From Limnanthes douglasii subsp. nivea (lineage: Eukaryota > Streptophyta > Magnoliopsida > Brassicales > Limnanthaceae), in the NCBI GenBank assembly GCA_036936605.1, contig JAUPFV010000001.1, positions 117,994,771 through 118,058,770 on the forward strand: a stretch of DNA of 64,000 bases. Reading direction: 5' to 3'. The translations under genes were made by a program, and so were the position numbers. Positions within the stretch are counted from its first letter, which is position 1, and each line of letters starts with the position of its first letter. A model generated the notes under the pieces. That model had not been told where the DNA came from. It saw only the letters and a program-made list of their open reading frames with translations, and searched no databases. Positions 54,243-63,186 of this stretch are shown here, piece after piece.

Positions 54243-54600
54243 ATGGCTACACTCTCTAAAACTCTCTTAGCGCAAAAGTAATATTTCTCCCTATCTCGGC
54301 TTCTTTCTATACGATCCCAATCCACCACCAACAATAACAACAACCCGATCGATCTTTCCGAGACAAATACATCTTCTTCTGATCTATTGATGCTGAAGCT
54401 TGAAGACGCGATCCAACAGATAATCGTGCAACCATCTTAACCAGATTGGATCCTTTTCATTCCGGGATCTTCGTATTGGATCCTACCGCAGAGATCACGA
54501 GCTTACGGTGTTGACAAATTGGTGGAAAAACTCGTCGACGTAAGAGGAAACTTTATCCACTCCCTCTAATCGTGGTTGGCCTTCAGCAGATTACTCCATT
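54243..54600 (+). pseudogene. Decayed plant gene with organelle-type N-terminus
   Basis: From ATG 54243: MATLSKTLLAQ, stop at 54279, then in the same frame LSRLLSIRSQSTTNNNNNPI, DLSETNTSSSD, LLMLKLEDAIQQIIVQPS, a second stop, PDWILFIPGSSYWILPQ, VDKLVEKLVDVRG. A +1 shift then gives RGWPSADYSI. The Ser/Arg-rich start resembles a mitochondrial presequence. The PDW-xPG-SYW and RGWPS phrases look like a conserved plant-specific short protein that I cannot name with confidence. CT-rich DNA before the ATG resembles an original 5' UTR, so this is likely a dead gene rather than a random ORF. Confidence 0.6.
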
Positions 54601-54775
54601 AGATGTTAGGTGTTTGAGCTTTCCATCAGTATTAAACCCTGCAATCTTTATTCAATTGATCATAATCTGAACATATTTGAACGCTAAACTTATCGAAGCA
54701 TATGCGAAACGTTAATATAGTAGACGTGAAACGTTAATACAAATAAATATAAAAAGAAAATCAAAACATACCATG
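54601..54775. other. Spacer after pseudogene
   Basis: No frame. An AAACGTTAATA phrase is repeated at about 54708-54740. Confidence 0.35.
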
Positions 54776-55465
54776 ACTGGTACTAGTTTTGTTCGTCTTA
54801 AAAAACAAAACCAACGATATTTTTGGATTTTTTTTTCCGAGTTATGGTTTAAAAGATACATACTTTTAAATTTTTTAAATTTAAAGGGTAAACGAAAAAA
54901 ATGTGACTCCTTCTTTATATTGCTAGATACGAGTCCTTCTTTATTTTGATAGATGCGAAAGCCTCTTTATTTTGATAGATGTTAAACCTTCTTTATTTTG
55001 CTAGATGCTAAACCTTATTTGTTTGATAGGTGCGAAACCTTCTTTATTTTGATATATGCTAAACCCTCTTTATTTTGATAGATGCAAAAATTTCTTTATT
55101 TTAATAGATGCTAAACCTTCTTTGTTTTGATAGATGCTAAACCTTCTTTATTTTAATAGATGTTAAACCATTTTTATTTTGTTAGATGCGAAACCTTCGT
55201 TATTTTGATAGATGCAAAACCTTCTTTATTTTGCTAGATGAGAAACCTCTTTGTTTTGATAGATGCGAAACCTTTTTTATTTTGGTAGATTCGAAACCAT
55301 ATAACTAATAAACGTGTGTAAAATATATATATATTTTTTTAAAAATTCAAAACATATTATGAGTCGTACTAGTTTTGTTCGTTTTAAAAAAATAAAACCA
55401 ATAGTATTTTAGGATTCTTTTTCCGAGTTACGATTTAAAAGATACGAACCTTTAAAAATTAAAAT
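54776..55465. repeat. 26-bp minisatellite between two direct ~100-bp repeats
   Basis: About 15 copies of a 26-base unit, consensus CTTCTTTATTTTGATAGATG followed by CGAAAC, run from 54909 to 55300. A 100-base sequence precedes it (54776-54880) and recurs in the same orientation after it (55362-55465). Its shared parts include TACTAGTTTTGTTCG, a TTTTTCCGAGTTA phrase and a GGTTTAAAAGATAC-like end. Related sequences lie at 58140-58210, 58650-58745 and 59207-59310. Confidence 0.8.
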
Positions 55466-57399
55466 TAAAATAAAGTTGGTTAGTGGATTTTATATAAAAG
55501 GATATTTAAGGTATAAAATCTCTTAAAAAATTTAGGCTTTTATCTATAATAGTATAAAGATAAAGTGATGAATGAGTCTTAAATAATAAGTTTTCTTTTT
55601 ATTTAAAGATAAAAAAATATTACAAATTCGATTTATAAATATATAATTTTATCGAAAATAGTACAAATAAAAAATAATAATTTAAATGTTATAAATAAAA
55701 TATACATATATATATAAAAACACAATAGCATAAACATCAATTATGATAAAGTATTTTAATTCATTGTCATAACATCAAACATTACTTGTTGTAAATACTA
55801 TATTATTATTATTATTTTAAAGGATTATATTTATTTATTTCAACTTTAAGTAAAACTATCAATTGTATTTAAGTTAGTTTTATGTTTGATTTCGTTAACC
55901 ACCTTGCCCGACCTTATAATATCTAACTAAACACGTCATTAGAGCCATAAGTAAGAATAAAAAAAACATATAGAAATATTTTTGAAATTAACGTTCAACA
56001 TGTCTGTTTCCTAACAATCCATATTTCTAAAATCATCGTTGATCTTAGTTGGCATGAGGGGGAGTGTTCACCAAGAAATCATATAGTTAAATAACTATTA
56101 CCGCGAGAAGATTATAAACATTAAAACATGATCGATGAATTCACATCTCCTCTTCTTGTAGTTATTTGGACTACATCCGAAGGTTTGATGGGTCATTGAT
56201 CATGCATAATCGACTGAGACCAATGATATGTCAGATGTCATATCGCTACATCCCTTACGTGATACCTAAAAAATCACCTCTCAAAGATCGTATCAGATAT
56301 GCCACCGCAAACACTATTAAAAAAATATTAAGTTGGGCATTGATCTTGATCCTGACTCGCAGTGTGATTTTTGGATGTACAAACTTTAGCATTGTCCCAA
56401 GGTTCCTGATTTAGACGCTAAATATAGTCATGGACATGTCGATACATAGAAGTGCTAAGTGTCGATCAAACCAACAAACTCGAATCCCCATCCCCACAAC
56501 ACCAACGAACCTAAAACCAAACTAATATGATAATTTTTAATGACACGAATATCCTTCAAGTAATAATAAATATTTAAGCTCTAATATCAAATCGAATGAA
56601 ATTTTTATCAATAAAGTAATAAAATTATTTATTTCGCATATTATTTGATCAACCAAAAACAATTAAATAGTAATTAAAACTGAATGAAATTAAAAACAAA
56701 CAAACAAAGTATGATAAAATTCAAATCAGTGGATCTTATATGAAATTAGGATTTTGTTTTTTATCTTATATGAAATTGGTATTTGATTTCATAACGTATC
56801 ATATCACCTCGTGTACTTGTCAACTTTCTAGACATTTGGTCAATTTTCTTTGTCGTACAGTAGAACAAATGTCCACATATATAACAAGTTCAAGGGATGA
56901 TATATATATATATATATATTAAAGTCACGACGATAAATGTACAAAAACTCAAATAGTCCAGAAAGGTGATATGGTACGTTATAAAATCGAGAGACTAAAT
57001 GTTCATAAAGTGGATCGCTCGGAAGACCAACCAAATATAGAAACCTCAAATTAATAATATTTTTCAATAATATCTAATTTAATAAACTCACATCTTTTTA
57101 AAAAAATATGTTAAAGGTAAAATACAATATAATTAATATAAGAACTAGGAATAGTTATTATTATTAGTTGTAGTAGTATTATTAGTTTATTATAGATTTC
57201 ATATTTGATTTTTATTTTATGATAACTTAACTTATGTATAAGTGTAACCTTAATGATATAAGATATTTCAATAATATTTTATCTTCTTTTCATAATATCA
57301 TAATTCTATGTTCAAGGTTAGGTTTTCTCACATGTCTTCCGTTCTGTCAATAGACAAATATAGCCAAAAGAGATTTAAATTGGATATGAGTGTGGGTAT

Positions 57400-57401
<2 letters not shown>
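55466..57401. other. A+T-rich gene-poor region
   Basis: The open frame at 56166-56414 (MDYIRRFDGSLIMHNRLRPM) has less biased composition than its surroundings and may be an exon remnant, but I recognise nothing in it. A short TA run lies at 56909-56930. Confidence 0.35.

Positions 57402-57450
<49 letters not shown>
57402..57450. repeat. AT dinucleotide microsatellite
   Basis: Uninterrupted (AT)n of about 49 bases. Confidence 0.95.
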
Positions 57451-57452
<2 letters not shown>

Positions 57453-58139
57453 CACATTGAAGAAATATAATATGATCTTGACAGTTATGGTTATGGTGGT
57501 CATGATAATAATGATGGTTATACTAGTGATTGTGGATTCAAATGTCGGAATAGTCATGAAGATTATGATAATCGGGACGACCTAAACATTTGTTGATGAG
57601 GTGGATTTTGAGATTTTCAAAATATAAAATATTATTGATATTATGAATTTTATAAAAAAAACAGCAATATCCACACCAATCATAATAATTTACTAATATA
57701 AAAACTTTCAAAAAGTAATTTCTTTTTTGTTGAAGAATATGTTGAGTTTTCCAAGTATTATAAATTATTAAAGTCTATGACTCTTACAAATACTACATTA
57801 TTTAGGTCCGGTTGTTCCCTTTATCATAATATTGGGTCATTGATTCAACTACCAAAGAACACATGAGTTGTTATCTAAAATCTCTTACTACTTTTGCTTT
57901 GAACACGCATCATTCAAATATAACATTTTCAAATGGCTCATCATCTATTTTCAAAGTTATGGATTTTTTCATATATAATTTTTTTTATTTGAGCTCCATT
58001 TTAAATCTTCCTTGACTTTATTTAACTTTATTTATATTAGAAATTTCATTAAAGTTATATATGGTTTTATCACCTTCAATTTTAAGTTGAACTATCCATA
58101 AATACCTTAACCAATGTGAAAAAACACAAGTAACCCAGA
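57451..58139. other. A+T-rich DNA, no gene seen
   Basis: 57466-57600 has a GGTTATGGT/GATAATGA-rich stretch that would read as Gly/Tyr/Asp repeats in one frame, but it has no start and no flanking homology. Confidence 0.35.
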
Positions 58140-58330
58140 TCGAAAAAAACAATCTAAAAGTACTATCGATTTTTTAAGACGGACAAAATTAAATCCATTA
58201 ATGATTGTTTTTTATTTTATTTTTTCCAAAAAACATTCGAGACTCGGTATAAAATCATGCGAGATAAAACATAAATAAACATACAAGACTAAACATAATA
58301 AATCACGTATTCATGTCGTTTTGTTCGTCC

Positions 58331-58368
<38 letters not shown>

Positions 58369-58430
58369 TTTATTTTAAGTTAAAGTTTGAAAGATATAGA
58401 GTTTCAAAGGTTAAAAATAACAAATAAAAA
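58140..58430. repeat. Diverged copy of the TTTGTTCGTC repeat module with AT microsatellite
   Basis: AAAAGTACTATCGATTTTTT then AAGACGGACAAAATTAAATCC is the reverse complement of the module at 59207-59310. CATGTCGTTTTGTTCGTCC near 58312 is in the other orientation. A TA run lies at 58333-58365. Confidence 0.55.
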
Positions 58431-58639
58431 GGTTAAAAAAATGCAAGCAAAGGTACCCAACATTGTTTTTTACTATCATTTAATACCCCATAACTTTTAC
58501 CAGTTACCTATCTAATACCCGTTTTTTATACTTAAATCCAACTCAATATCCAATTTTGTAATAATACCTCAAATGCTCATACTTCCTCACCAGCCACGAA
58601 ACCACTTCTCATTCTTTCAAACATAACTTTTTTTTCTTA

Positions 58640-59320
58640 TATTTTTAAAGAATTCTATATCTTCTAAACCGGAGGTCGAAAAAAAATCTGAAAGTACCGC
58701 CGGCTTTGTTTTCTTACAGATGAACAAACTAGATCTATGAATGATCATTTTTTAATTTTTTTATTTATTTTTTGCGAGACCCGGCAACGTTGGTCTCCCA
58801 TCTTTTATCATTAAGTTTGTATGGTCTCGGATCTCTTTTTTTTTGTTCTAGTCTCGCATGATTAAGTAGAGAGATGTGAGACCATGCATAAAGAAGTAGA
58901 TAGATGCGAGGCCCTACATGATGAAGTTGAGAGATGCGAGACCAAGCATGTTGAAGTATAGATATGCGAAACCATGCGTGTTGAAGTAAAGATATGCGAG
59001 ACATGTACTACTTGATGATAAATATGCGAGACTAGACATGAGAAAGTGAAAAGACCATGATTATTAATCATGCGAGACCAATCATTACGAGAGTGGATAT
59101 ATATATATATATGAGACCATGCATAATGAAACGGAGAGATGCGAGACGCGTATTATCTAATTTTAAATATGCAAAACTAGGATCTCTTAGTCTCAAGAAA
59201 AACAAATTCAAAAAATATCATTTTTGGATCTAGTTTTGTTCGTCGTAAAAAAACTAAGCTGATTGTACTTTTGGAATTTTTTTTCCAAACTATAGTCTAA
59301 TAAATACAAACTTAAAAAAA
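58640..59320. repeat. 30-bp minisatellite between inverted ~90-bp modules
   Basis: Unit of 30 bases, form GAGACCATGCATGTTGAAGT then AGAGATATGC, about 8 degenerate copies at 58860-59160. The left flank (58650-58745) and right flank (59207-59310) are inverted relative to each other (AACAAACTAGATC against GATCTAGTTTTGTTCG). The same module flanks the 26-bp array at 54776-55465, there in direct orientation. Confidence 0.7.
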
Positions 59321-59719
59321 AGTTTGGTTCAAATAATATTCATGACTTTTTTTGAAACTACGATTTAAAAAATGAATAAAATAAATAAAAAATATGATTA
59401 AAAAAATAGTTAATTAGATTTTCAATCTAATTTAAAATTTACCAATTTTGGATATCGAAACATAATTAGTTGAGTATTGGGGTGTAGTTCACCCAAATTT
59501 TAATTTTAATATGTATAATTTTTTTTATATACATTCCTGTTACCTCTTAGAATACTTAAGAATACTTTAAACGTAAATTGGTTATAATTTAATTTTCAAT
59601 AGTCACCTTCAAAACATGATTGGTTGTTATTACCCATAAATAAAATATATCCGAATATATTGAGAGTGTACTATATATAAAATAAATTTAATATACATCC
59701 GTATCAAATAAGCTAACGA
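59321..59719. other. A+T-rich spacer
   Basis: No frame or repeat recognised. Confidence 0.4.
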
Positions 59720-60115
59720 ATTGATATTAGGGCTGTCAAAAAAATCCGAAAAATCCGATATCCGACCGAAATATTCGATATCGAATCCGAATAAAACGGA
59801 TAATATTCGTATTCGAAATAAAACGGATAATATTCGTATCCGAATCCGTATCCGAAAATAGCGGATACGGATATAGTCATATCCGTATTCGAAATATCCG
59901 ATATCCGAATTTTATAAATAAATATATATTAATTTTTATATTTAAGCATATTTTTTAGCTATCCCACGTTGTAAAAAACAAAAGAAATTACTAACAAAGT
60001 TGGCTATAAACATATAGGGTTTGCTTCTTAAAAAATGTATCTTATCCCACATCTAAAGTTGGAAAAAAGAGTTGCTACCAATAAAACACATCGTTGCTTT
60101 TCATATTATCTACAA

Positions 60116-60129
60116 TTGGTATCAGAGCC
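60116..60129 (+). other. Primer-binding site (initiator-Met tRNA type)
   Basis: TTGGTATCAGAGCC is the standard plant copia PBS, where tRNA-iMet primes minus-strand DNA synthesis. Confidence 0.85.
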
Positions 60130-60160
60130 AAGGAGGCAAAAGAAGAGTATTTCGTTTTCT

Positions 60161-60187
60161 CGGCGGACAGCGATTTGCTGTCCGCCG
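60161..60187 (+). other. Perfect 11-bp stem-loop in the leader
   Basis: CGGCGGACAGC (60161-60171), loop GATTT, GCTGTCCGCCG (60177-60187). The stem lies 32 bases after the PBS, where retroelements usually keep packaging or dimer signals. Role inferred. Confidence 0.7.
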
Positions 60188-60760
60188 GAGAAAAAAAAAT
60201 ATTGTGTTTTTGTTGTCCGCTGGAATAAAAAAAAACAGTGAGAAAAACAGCGATAAAAGAGAGAACTGAGAAAAGAAAAAAGACGAAGAGCGTTGTCCGC
60301 TGGCTGGCTGTATTCGCTGGAGAAAGGAGAAGAAGAGTGTTGTATGCAAAAAAAAACACAAAAAGTAGAATCCGCCGGAGAAAAAATAAGAAGAGCGGTG
60401 TCTGCTGGAGAGGAAACAACGATTTAGCGGTGTCTGGTGGAGAAGAAACAGCGATTTACTGTCCGCCGAAAAAAAAAAGTCGAGAAAAAAATAGCTTTGT
60501 TCGCTGAAAGAAAGTGAGAAACAGCGATTTGCTATCCACCGGAAAAAAGAGAAAAAAAAGAGAAAAAAAGAGAAAAAAAAAAGCAGTTTTTGTTGTCCGC
60601 AAAAAAAGAAAAGAAAAAAAAGACGAAAAAAAGGCATTGTCATCTGGAGAAGAAAAAGTGAGAAGAATAAGCATTTTTGCTGTCCGCCGGAGAAGAAAAG
60701 AAGAAGAGCAGAAAAATCCGCCGACGGTGGAAAAAGAAGAATAGTGTTGTCCTTCAGAAA
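60170..60760 (+). repeat. Degenerate GTCCGCCGGAGAA repeats in the internal region
   Basis: About a dozen copies of GTCCGCCGGAGAA or variants (GTCCGCTGGA, GTCTGCTGGAGA, ATCCGCCGGAG) lie 30-60 bases apart in purine-rich DNA. The long open frames here on both strands are side effects of this composition. Confidence 0.65.
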
Positions 60761-60923
60761 AAAAGTTCAAAAAAAAAAAAAAAAACATGTTTTTCGCCGA
60801 AGAAAAAGAAGAGAATAAAAAAAAGATGGAAGAAGAAGACAGAAAGAAAAAGAAAAAGAAGATTAAAAAAATGGGTAAAGAAGAATATGAAAAAACCCAT
60901 CGAGGATCAGAAGTTACCGAGAA

Positions 60924-61140
60924 AAAGACCGTAGATGATTGGAGGTCATCGGAACCGACCAGAAAAGACCGTAGAAGATCGGAGGTGGCCGGAAAAGAAC
61001 TGTGGATGATTGGAGGTGACCGGGAAAGACCGGAAAAGACCGTAGAAGATCGGAGGTGACCGGAAAAGACCGTAGATGATCGGAGGTAACTGGAATAGGC
61101 CGGAAAAGACCGTAGAAGATCGGAGGCGACCGGAACAGGG
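60924..61140 (+). repeat. Minisatellite AAAAGACCGTAGAAGATCGG in the internal region
   Basis: Six units of about 30-42 bases, each of form AAAAGACCGTAGAWGATYGG then AGGTGACCGG, directly repeated. No start or stop pattern suggests coding. Confidence 0.75.
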
Positions 61141-61282
61141 AGAAAAAAATAGTTGATCAGATGGACCATATCTTCACAAACTCATCAACTACACGAGTCC
61201 TAAAAAAAGAACGATGTCTTCGAACGCAATGGGAATGCGAAAAGTTTTAAAGTTATTTGAAAGCTTAATTTAAGAGAGGCAT

Positions 61283-61585
61283 TGTTGGAACCAAAATTAA
61301 ATTAAGCTAGAAATATATTAATTAATTAATTAAGTTAATTAATTAATTAATATATTGCTCAAAGATTTGGATAATATATTTTTGATGTAAAAATATTATT
61401 CATAATATTCTTTTAGGATTTGATTTTGTATTTTAGAGAAAATATTATATTAGTCAAAAATATTATTCTGTCATTAAAACAGAATAATATACTAATATAA
61501 ATATAGGATATACAATGTATAAAAATAACATCAACAAAAGCTTCAATAAAAATTTATTCTTCTCCCATCTCTTTTATTTTCTACA
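61283..61585 (+). repeat. LTR copy 1
   Basis: 303 bases, TGTTGGAACC to TTTTCTACA, following the purine tract of the internal region. Differs from copy 2 at a single base that I can see (A against G in AATATACTAAT / AATATGCTAAT). Confidence 0.9.
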
Positions 61586-61587
61586 AT

Positions 61588-61890
61588 TGTTGGAACCAAA
61601 ATTAAATTAAGCTAGAAATATATTAATTAATTAATTAAGTTAATTAATTAATTAATATATTGCTCAAAGATTTGGATAATATATTTTTGATGTAAAAATA
61701 TTATTCATAATATTCTTTTAGGATTTGATTTTGTATTTTAGAGAAAATATTATATTAGTCAAAAATATTATTCTGTCATTAAAACAGAATAATATGCTAA
61801 TATAAATATAGGATATACAATGTATAAAAATAACATCAACAAAAGCTTCAATAAAAATTTATTCTTCTCCCATCTCTTTTATTTTCTACA
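61588..61890 (+). repeat. LTR copy 2, in tandem
   Basis: Same 303 bases, directly after copy 1 with AT between. It is followed by ATTGGTAT, the start of a PBS, then hAT-element sequence. Confidence 0.9.
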
Positions 61891-62236
61891 ATTGGTATAT
61901 CTTTTTTAGTCTTGTGACTCTTATCCCACATTTAAAATGTGGAAAAGAAATGCTACCAAATTTTCTATAAAAGACATGGTAGCTTTTCAAAATAAGTATA
62001 TGTTTATTCCACATCTAATATGGGAGTATGAATATCAACTAAGGTGCTTCTAAGAGTAGCCAATCCAATAGTGCAATTAGTTAAAAAATTTAATGGAAAT
62101 TCGGATTCGGATATTATCCGTATCTGGATAATATCCGTCGGATTCGAATTCGGATTCGGATAGTGATTTCAGATTTCGGATTCAGATATAGACAGATTCG
62201 TATCCGAAATATATGTTTGACAGCCCTAATTGATAC

Positions 62237-62605
62237 CAACCAAGCATTAATATACGCATTTACTCTTCTGTCTATATTTTTTTTATGGCCGACGTGGTTC
62301 GTTAATCAAAAATATTTCGAATTTCCAAAACTATTTATTATCCAATAAATAACCATAAATATAACAACATCTCATATATATATATATTATATATCAATAG
62401 CACGAAAAGTCCAAAGAACACATCCAGATAATGATTCATCTAAAATAATAGTAATAAATAAAAAGAGGCCAGCAACAATTTACCATCAAAGTTTTCTGGC
62501 ACACAGAAAAAGGTCAAACCCAAAAGTAAAGAGAGAAACAACATCTCTCCTTCTATCTTCTTTCTTTTCTTCTTCCTCCTCCTCCCCACCAACCAAAAAC
62601 CAAAC
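62237..62605 (+). promoter_or_regulatory. Upstream region of the BAP-like gene
   Basis: This 370-base interval is the space between the hAT-like element and the TATA box, so the element insertion limits the native promoter nearby. A CT-rich tract (62540-62590) lies directly upstream of the TATA box. No other site is called. Confidence 0.45.
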
Positions 62606-62612
62606 TATATAA
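62606..62612 (+). promoter_or_regulatory. TATA box of the BAP-like gene
   Basis: CTATATAAGAC lies 68 bases before the ATG, giving a predicted transcript start near 62640 and a 5' UTR of about 35 bases. The leader before the ATG is A/C-rich (AACAACAACAACAC), a typical plant start context. Confidence 0.7.
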
Positions 62613-62673
62613 GACTATTCTAACACACACACTATCTTTACTCTATAATTTTTTAAGAACAACAACAACACAA

Positions 62674-63186
62674 ATGTCTCGGAGTTTAGAAATAACAGTA
62701 ATATCAGCAGAAGACCTCAAAAAACCGGCAAAAAAACCCGTATTTGTCATCGTCAGAACAGATCATTTCAACCAAGCCACAACCAAACTCAACGATCAAA
62801 CAGGAAATCATCCATCATGGAATCAGAAACTCCTTCTAGATTTTCCAGTCGTTAAATTTTTAACACTAGAGGTTTTCTGCGGAAAAAAGAAAATCGGGTT
62901 TGCGAATATTCCGGTGACGGATTTCACCGGCGGTTTCACGGGACCCGTAGGGCATTTGCATTTTTTGAGTTACAGGTTGATTGATGAGAGAGGAGATCGA
63001 AAGGGAATTATAAATGTTTCTGTAAAAGTTAAGGGGGGTTGTGAAGTGATGGAGAAGAAGAGTGAGATTACGGTAATGGGATATAAAGATTGTTCGTCAA
63101 CGGCTGCGTGGTTTTTTAACAAGGAGGAGGAGCGGAGGAGTAAATACGGTGGTGGTACTGTCGTTGGAATTCCTGTTTGGTTTTGA
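62674..63186 (+). CDS. C2-domain protein, BON1-associated protein (BAP1/BAP2) type
   Basis: The single exon of 170 codons gives an intact C2 domain at about residues 4-118: SLEITVISAEDLKK (first strand), VFVIVRTD, GNHPSWNQKLLLDFP, FLTLEVFCGKKKIG, then HLHFLSYRLIDERGDRKGII and NVSVKVKG. The C-terminal GTVVGIPVWF end is shared with BAP proteins. In Arabidopsis BAP1 and BAP2 bind phospholipid membranes and the copine BON1 and restrain cell death and defence; the same role is inferred here. It is a little shorter than the Arabidopsis proteins (about 190-210 residues). The start is the first ATG after a TATA box and A/C-rich leader. It is the only intact cellular gene in the window. BAP1 versus BAP2 cannot be decided. 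Confidence 0.88.
   Translation: MSRSLEITVISAEDLKKPAKKPVFVIVRTDHFNQATTKLNDQTGNHPSWNQKLLLDFPVVKFLTLEVFCGKKKIGFANIPVTDFTGGFTGPVGHLHFLSYRLIDERGDRKGIINVSVKVKGGCEVMEKKSEITVMGYKDCSSTAAWFFNKEEERRSKYGGGTVVGIPVWF

Larger units (their letters stand above)
60111..61893 (+). mobile_element. Small non-autonomous LTR retrotransposon arranged PBS-internal-LTR-LTR
   Basis: PBS TTGGTATCAGAGCC (60116-60129) is the initiator-Met tRNA complement used by many plant copia elements. The internal region (60130-61282) has no gag or pol. A purine-rich TTTAAGAGAGGCAT adjoins the first LTR at 61283. Two LTR copies follow directly, 61283-61585 and 61588-61890, with only AT between; no LTR precedes the PBS. The block begins TACAATTGGTAT and ends with the same 12 bases. 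It lies inside a hAT-like element. The lack of coding capacity means it would depend on another copia for enzymes. Confidence 0.8.
59728..62228. mobile_element. Non-autonomous hAT-like element, copy B, with LTR element inside
   Basis: Ends are TAGGGCTGTCAAA and TTTGACAGCCCTA, a perfect 13-bp inverted repeat. The 8-bp target duplication is ATTGATAT (59720-59727) and ATTGATAC (62229-62236), 7 of 8 identical. Subterminal CGGATAATATTCG motifs and the TTATCCCACATCTAAA phrase match copy A (44056-44872). Without the insertion at about 60111-61893 it would be near 720 bases. Confidence 0.85.

Noticed and set aside
54909..55300. CRISPR-like look of regularly spaced similar sequences
   Set aside because: Units abut each other with no unique spacers, and the DNA is plant nuclear. 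It is a minisatellite.
56166..56414. 82-codon plus-strand ORF with fairly even composition
   Set aside because: No motif recognised and no splice or promoter context; kept only as a remark in the regional entry.
57466..57600. Gly/Tyr/Asp-rich reading that resembles dehydrin or glycine-rich proteins
   Set aside because: Simple-sequence GGTTATG/GATAATGA stretches; no start codon, no extended frame.
60075..61169. Long open frames on both strands (Phe/Ser-rich on minus, Lys/Glu-rich on plus, up to 237 codons)
   Set aside because: They are products of purine-rich and repeated DNA in the internal region of a non-autonomous LTR element. There is no domain, they overlap on both strands, and their composition follows the repeats.
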